Source: Actinomycetes bacterium (GTDB taxonomy: Bacteria > Actinomycetota > Acidimicrobiia > Acidimicrobiales > Palsa-688). From it: a stretch of 9,411 nucleotides of DNA. Each line of letters starts with the position of its first letter. Positions within the stretch are counted from its first letter, which is position 1. Location: contig JAKAZH010000062.1 in assembly GCA_021815935.1 (NCBI GenBank), positions 1-9,411 on the forward strand. The letters are read 5' to 3'. Below, one piece after another: positions 6,190 to 9,411 of this stretch. The notes under the pieces were generated by a model. That model was given only the letters and a program-made list of their open reading frames with translations, made no database searches and was not told the origin of the DNA. Both the position numbers and the translations under genes were made by a program.

Positions 6190-7712
6190 GCATCCACGCC
6201 GGCCACAACCACATCTCGGGGTTGCCGGGGCTCGAAACGACGGTAGGCGACGAGTCGGTCCTCGAGCGGACTGTCGAACGTTTCCGGGAGCGCAACATCG
6301 TGCTTCCGACCTTCGAGGAGCTGACCGACCCGTCGAAGATCCCGACCGGAGTCCAAGAGGCCCTGCGCCGGGTCGGTCCAGACGACGCTAACCCGCTCAA
6401 CTTGTTCCGGGTGCACTGGCACAACGACGCCGCACGCAGCGCGCTGCAGCCCGTGCCGGCCCACGTAGTGCTGCCGAGCTCGCTGACCGGAGTCGGGTCA
6501 CCGATAGTCGTCATGCTGGGTGACAGGTTCCCGATGATACGCGCGCACAAGGTGCTGGCCACATACGGCTGCCTCGCGCCTCGAATCATCACCGGTCGCT
6601 TCGACCCGACGTCTGACCGCGCGGTTTGGCCCTCCACCGGTAACTACTGCCGGGGGGGCATCGCCGTGTCGCGCCTCATGAGTTCGCGAGGGATTGCCGT
6701 GCTTCCCGAAGGGATGAGCCGGGAACGCTTCGAGTGGCTCGAACGGTGGGTCGAGGACCGTGCCGACATCGTTGCGACCCCCGGCACGGAGAGCAATGTC
6801 AAGGAGATATACGACCGTTGCGCTTCCCTCGCTCGCGAGCCCGGCAACGTGATCTTCAACCAGTTCTCCGAGTTCGGTAACCACCTTGCGCATTTCCAGG
6901 TGACCGGGGCGGCCCTCGGGCGCGTCTTCGAACATGTCGCGCGGGGCCGACCTGCTGCACGTCTCGGAGCGTTCGTGTCGGCCACCGGCTCGGCGGGAAC
7001 GCTCGGCGCAGGAGATCACCTATCCGAGCGCTACGGGGCGAAGGTGGTCGCAGTCGAAGCTCTCGAATGTCCGACAATGCTCTGCAACGGTTTCGGCGAG
7101 CACAACATCCAGGGCATCGGTGACAAGCACATTCCTTTTATCCATAACGTCTACAACACCGACGTTGTGGTCGCCGTCAGTGACCGGGCCACAGACCGTC
7201 TGGCGGTGACCTTCGACGCTCCTGAGGGCCGGCGCTACCTTCACGAACACCGCGGCGTGCCCGAAGAAGTGCTCGCCAGCCTCGAGCATTTCGGGTTGTC
7301 GTCTATCTGCAACGTCGTGGCCGCCGTGAAGACAGCGAAACTGCTGGGCCTCGGCGAGGATGACGTCATTTTGACCGTCGCTACCGACGGAGCGGCCCTC
7401 TATCGAAGTGAGCTGGACCGAATCACAGGACGCGACTTCCCGGACGGCTTCGCCCGCACAGAGGCGGCGAGTTCCTTCGAAAGGTTCATGCTCGGCGCCG
7501 GCACCGACAACGCTGTCGAATGCACTCAGGTCGACCGGGCCCGGATCTTCAACCTCGGCTACTTCACCTGGGTGGAGCAGCAAGGCGTTTCGCTACAGCG
7601 CTTCGAGGCGCGACGACGCCAGGACTTCTGGAGGTCCATCCGGGCCGTCGTGTCGGCTTGGGACGAACTGATCCGGGAGTTCAACGCCCGAAGCGGTGCG
7701 ACAGTAGGCTGA
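6186..7712 (+). CDS. Uncharacterised fold-type-II PLP-dependent enzyme (508 residues)
   Basis: Predicted cytoplasmic pyridoxal-phosphate enzyme of the tryptophan synthase beta/cysteine synthase/threonine synthase fold; its reaction is not known to me. Seen: N-terminal extension of about 60 residues (NIVLPTFEELTDPSKIP), DANPLNLFRVHWHND, probable Schiff-base lysine K122 in RAHKVLATYGCLAP, the loop PSTGNYCRGG (STGN 150-153) equivalent to the substrate-carboxylate loop, IATPG- and SNVKEIYDRC-like blocks, FNQFSEFGNHL, the glycine-rich phosphate loop TGSAGTLGAGD (267-277), NGFGEHNIQGIGDKHIP and VATDGAALY near 400. It resembles proteins often labelled PLP-dependent protein subunit beta, longer than cysteine synthases (about 300). 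GTG 6186 overlaps the M20 stop as GTGA, indicating translational coupling. The open frame runs back to 6006 inside the M20 gene, but those extra residues look like shadow sequence. Family assignment is firm for the fold, weak for the function. Confidence 0.85.
   Translation: MSIHAGHNHISGLPGLETTVGDESVLERTVERFRERNIVLPTFEELTDPSKIPTGVQEALRRVGPDDANPLNLFRVHWHNDAARSALQPVPAHVVLPSSLTGVGSPIVVMLGDRFPMIRAHKVLATYGCLAPRIITGRFDPTSDRAVWPSTGNYCRGGIAVSRLMSSRGIAVLPEGMSRERFEWLERWVEDRADIVATPGTESNVKEIYDRCASLAREPGNVIFNQFSEFGNHLAHFQVTGAALGRVFEHVARGRPAARLGAFVSATGSAGTLGAGDHLSERYGAKVVAVEALECPTMLCNGFGEHNIQGIGDKHIPFIHNVYNTDVVVAVSDRATDRLAVTFDAPEGRRYLHEHRGVPEEVLASLEHFGLSSICNVVAAVKTAKLLGLGEDDVILTVATDGAALYRSELDRITGRDFPDGFARTEAASSFERFMLGAGTDNAVECTQVDRARIFNLGYFTWVEQQGVSLQRFEARRRQDFWRSIRAVVSAWDELIREFNARSGATVG
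7705..7710 (+). promoter_or_regulatory. TAGGCT box before the threonine-synthase-like gene
   Basis: The same hexamer found at both divergent starts occurs here, 12 nt before ATG 7723 and overlapping the last codons of the preceding gene (its TGA is 7710-7712). It could be an internal -10 box giving a transcript with a leader of about 5 nt, or simply codon coincidence. No Shine-Dalgarno site is visible for the gene. Confidence 0.25.
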
Positions 7713-7722
7713 GCTGTCGAGC

Positions 7723-9078
7723 ATGGACGTGGAGCCGGTACTCACCTGCTCGGGCTGCTCTGCGCAGGTCAGTGTCGACGATCCGAGCTATCCGTACGCT
7801 TTCCGTTGCCCGAACTTCGATGCAGGCGACGTCGACCATGTCCTTGTCCCCGCGCCTATCGACCTGTCGGATGGGTTCCCGACCGGAGGGCTCGAAGCGG
7901 CGAACCCCTTCGTAGTGTTCCGCCGCCAGCTGCGCTCCTACCGTCGTGCGCGAACGCTCGGGTTGAGCGACGATGCTTACCTCGAGATCGTCGGGAGCCT
8001 CGACGATCGCATTGCGCCGCTCGACGGTCGGGGGTTCGCGGTGACCCCGTTCTTTCGAAGCGGTTCCATCTCGGAGACGCTCGGCTTCGACCCGGCCGGG
8101 GGGGTTTGGGTCAAAGACGAGACCGGCAACGTTTCGGGCAGCCACAAGGCGCGCCACCTCATGGGGGTCATGATCCACCTTCTCGTGAGCGAAGCAGCAG
8201 GGATGACAGACCCTGCTTGCAGGCCGACCCTCGGGATAGCAAGCTGCGGCAATGCCGCTCTCGGCGCGGCGGTGATCGCGAGAGCTGCCGGCTGGCCACT
8301 CAAGGTGTACGTACCGACGGATGCGGACACGACCGTCCGTGACCGGCTGACGGAGCTCGGCGCGGATATCGTCGTCTGCAAGCGACGACCTGGCGAAACC
8401 GGCGACCCTACCCTCCGCAGCCTGCTCGACGGGATCGCCTCAGGGGCGCTTGCATTCACTTGCCAGGGGAACCTGAACGCGTTGTCTATCGAAGGCGGCA
8501 GCACGCTCGGCTTCGAGATCGTCGCCCGCCTCGTCGCCGACTCGATCACTCTCGACCACCTTGTCGTGCAAGTGGGAGGAGGTGCGCTCGCGTCTAGCAC
8601 GATCCGCGCCTTCGACGGCGCCGTGGAATCGGGGGTGCTTCGCTCAGCCCCGAGGATCCACACCCTGCAGCCGGCCGGTGCCGCCCCGCTCGCGCGTGCC
8701 TACACGAAGCTGCGGACGCTCACGGGAGACTACCCGAACCGTCGGCGTCTCGAACTCCACGCCGCTCGGGCGGCGAGACAACGCTCCGCATTCATGTGGC
8801 CATGGGACCAACCCACCAGTGTGGCGTCGGGGATAATCGACGACGAAACCTACGACTGGCTCGCCGTCGTCAAAGGGATGCTTGCAACGGGCGGCACCGC
8901 TATCGTCGCGAGCGAGGGTGAGCTTCGAGGTGCGCATGCCGCCGCCCGTGCGGCCGGTTTTCCCGCCTCGCCGACCGGGAGCGCCGGCCTGGCCGGAGTC
9001 ACCAAGCTGGTTCGTGAGGGGACGATAGGAGGTTCCGATCGGGTCGCTGTCTTGGTGACGGGAATCGATCGGGGCTAG
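7723..9078 (+). CDS. Threonine-synthase-like PLP-dependent enzyme with N-terminal Cys motif
   Basis: Predicted cytoplasmic PLP enzyme of fold type II, closest in layout to threonine synthase-like proteins, 451 residues. Seen: N-terminal zinc-ribbon-like motif (C9-x2-C12, then C29-P-N-F32) that lacks the usual fourth cysteine; VWVKDETGNVSGSHKARHL with probable Schiff-base K142; ASCGNAALGAAVIARAAG (SCGN 174-177, substrate-carboxylate loop); LKVYVPTDAD; CQGNLNALSIEGGSTLGFEI; phosphate loop GGGA (285-288); C-terminal region SPTGSAGLAGVTKL and VLVTGIDRG. True threonine synthase makes threonine from phosphohomoserine, but the location beside an M20 hydrolase and another PLP enzyme, not beside homoserine genes, suggests a catabolic lyase, dehydratase or replacement enzyme. 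ATG 7723 is 10 nt after the previous stop; GTG 7729 is an alternative start. Confidence 0.87.
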   Translation: MDVEPVLTCSGCSAQVSVDDPSYPYAFRCPNFDAGDVDHVLVPAPIDLSDGFPTGGLEAANPFVVFRRQLRSYRRARTLGLSDDAYLEIVGSLDDRIAPLDGRGFAVTPFFRSGSISETLGFDPAGGVWVKDETGNVSGSHKARHLMGVMIHLLVSEAAGMTDPACRPTLGIASCGNAALGAAVIARAAGWPLKVYVPTDADTTVRDRLTELGADIVVCKRRPGETGDPTLRSLLDGIASGALAFTCQGNLNALSIEGGSTLGFEIVARLVADSITLDHLVVQVGGGALASSTIRAFDGAVESGVLRSAPRIHTLQPAGAAPLARAYTKLRTLTGDYPNRRRLELHAARAARQRSAFMWPWDQPTSVASGIIDDETYDWLAVVKGMLATGGTAIVASEGELRGAHAAARAAGFPASPTGSAGLAGVTKLVREGTIGGSDRVAVLVTGIDRG

Positions 9079-9104
9079 CGACTATCGGGTCACCGGATGC
9101 GGCC

Positions 9105-9176
9105 GGCAGGATCCTCGCTGTTGGCAGGATCCTCGCGGCTGGCGGGGCGTCAGCGGCTGGCGGGATCCTCTTGGCC
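9105..9176. repeat. Four tandem 18-bp repeats
   Basis: Units start at 9105, 9123, 9141 and 9159, with consensus close to GGC(A/G)GGATCCTCGCGGCT. Units 1 and 2 share their first 14 bases exactly, unit 4 keeps GGATCCTC, and unit 3 is the most diverged (GGCGTCAGC in place of GATCCTCGC). Read on the minus strand, three units encode Glu-Asp-Pro-Ala plus two residues; the diverged unit 3 holds the stop codon of the minus-strand gene at 9150-9152. Confidence 0.75.
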
Positions 9177-9411
9177 CGCGGGGCTGTCGGCGCCCGGCCT
9201 CGCGAGCGGAACCGGGTCCGGGACTGAGGGCAACACTCCTCCTGGCGGCATGCGGGCGGAGTTCCTCTCGCCGGAGCCGTTTCGTTTGCCGGAAGACTCA
9301 GCGCCGGCGGTGGCATCGCCTTGGGGTATGGACCGCTTGAGGGCCTCGAAGAGGGCCAGCCCCTGCGAGGCGAGCCCGGTGACGACCTCCGCCATGCCGT
9401 CCGCGCCGTTG
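9150..9411 (-). CDS. Unrecognised protein, C-terminal part (5' end beyond the right edge)
   Basis: I do not recognise this gene. The minus-strand frame is open from the right edge (in-frame Asn-Gly-Ala-Asp-Gly before the first ATG at 9395) to TGA at 9150-9152, so it is probably the 3' end of a longer gene. About 20 residues near the edge look helical and partly hydrophobic (MAEVVTGLASQGLALFEALK). The rest is a hydrophilic, Gly/Pro/Ser-rich, probably disordered tail ending in EDPASR. The tandem hexapeptide-coding repeat at and beyond the stop supports this frame. It is convergent with the PLP gene, whose stop is 71 bp away. A competing minus-strand frame (8999-9316) covers the same repeat but runs into the PLP gene and is less likely. 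Confidence 0.5.
   Translation of the reverse strand, partial: NGADGMAEVVTGLASQGLALFEALKRSIPQGDATAGAESSGKRNGSGERNSARMPPGGVLPSVPDPVPLARPGADSPAGQEDPASR

Noticed and set aside
6652..6658. Run of seven G in the first PLP gene (and another at 8098-8104 in the second) as possible phase-variation tracts
   Set aside because: Both are in frame, fall in conserved Gly codons and are short for slippage; no evidence of variation.
9079..9149. Bidirectional terminator between the last PLP gene and the minus-strand gene
   Set aside because: No stem-loop followed by a T-run on either strand; the region is mostly the tandem repeat.
9105..9176. Tandem repeats as a CRISPR array or transposon end
   Set aside because: 18-bp units abut with no spacers and match codon phase of the minus-strand gene; no cas or transposase gene is nearby.

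Overview
The window is high-G+C, densely packed bacterial DNA. Strong G/C third-position codon use, GTG and TTG starts, few Shine-Dalgarno sites and TANNNT boxes directly in front of start codons all suggest an actinobacterium. An Acidimicrobiia-type lineage is my guess from style only; there is no rRNA or other marker gene.

Layout from left to right. (1) The 3' part of a FadR-type GntR regulator with an FCD ligand domain, cut by the left edge (+). (2) A 90-base gap with a tandem TGGTGCC repeat, then a 968-residue membrane-anchored cyclic-di-GMP enzyme (sensor-HAMP-GGDEF-EAL) with intact catalytic motifs in both output domains (+). (3) A two-gene minus-strand operon: an enoyl-CoA hydratase-family gene that has lost the middle of its fold in frame, then a 2-oxopent-4-enoate hydratase (MhpD-type) whose 3' end overlaps the 3' end of the cyclic-di-GMP gene by 87 bp. 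(4) Divergently from only 57 bp, a plus-strand three-gene operon: an M20D amidohydrolase, an uncharacterised 508-residue fold-type-II PLP enzyme starting on a GTGA overlap, and a threonine-synthase-like PLP enzyme 10 nt downstream. (5) At the right edge, the 3' end of an unrecognised minus-strand gene with an 18-bp tandem repeat at its end; the stop codon lies inside the repeat.

How the genes may work together (inference): the two divergent operons share one small control region carrying an inverted repeat CGAGCCTA / TAGGCTCG, one arm in front of each gene. Together they could form a catabolic cassette. The M20 enzyme would free an amino acid from an N-acyl or amide conjugate, the two PLP enzymes would carry out elimination or replacement chemistry on it, and the 2-oxo-alkenoate hydratase would handle an unsaturated 2-oxo acid. 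The substrate cannot be read from the sequence. The cyclic-di-GMP protein and the GntR regulator have no evident link to this cassette.

No RNA genes, CRISPR arrays, insertion sequences or convincing rho-independent terminators were seen.
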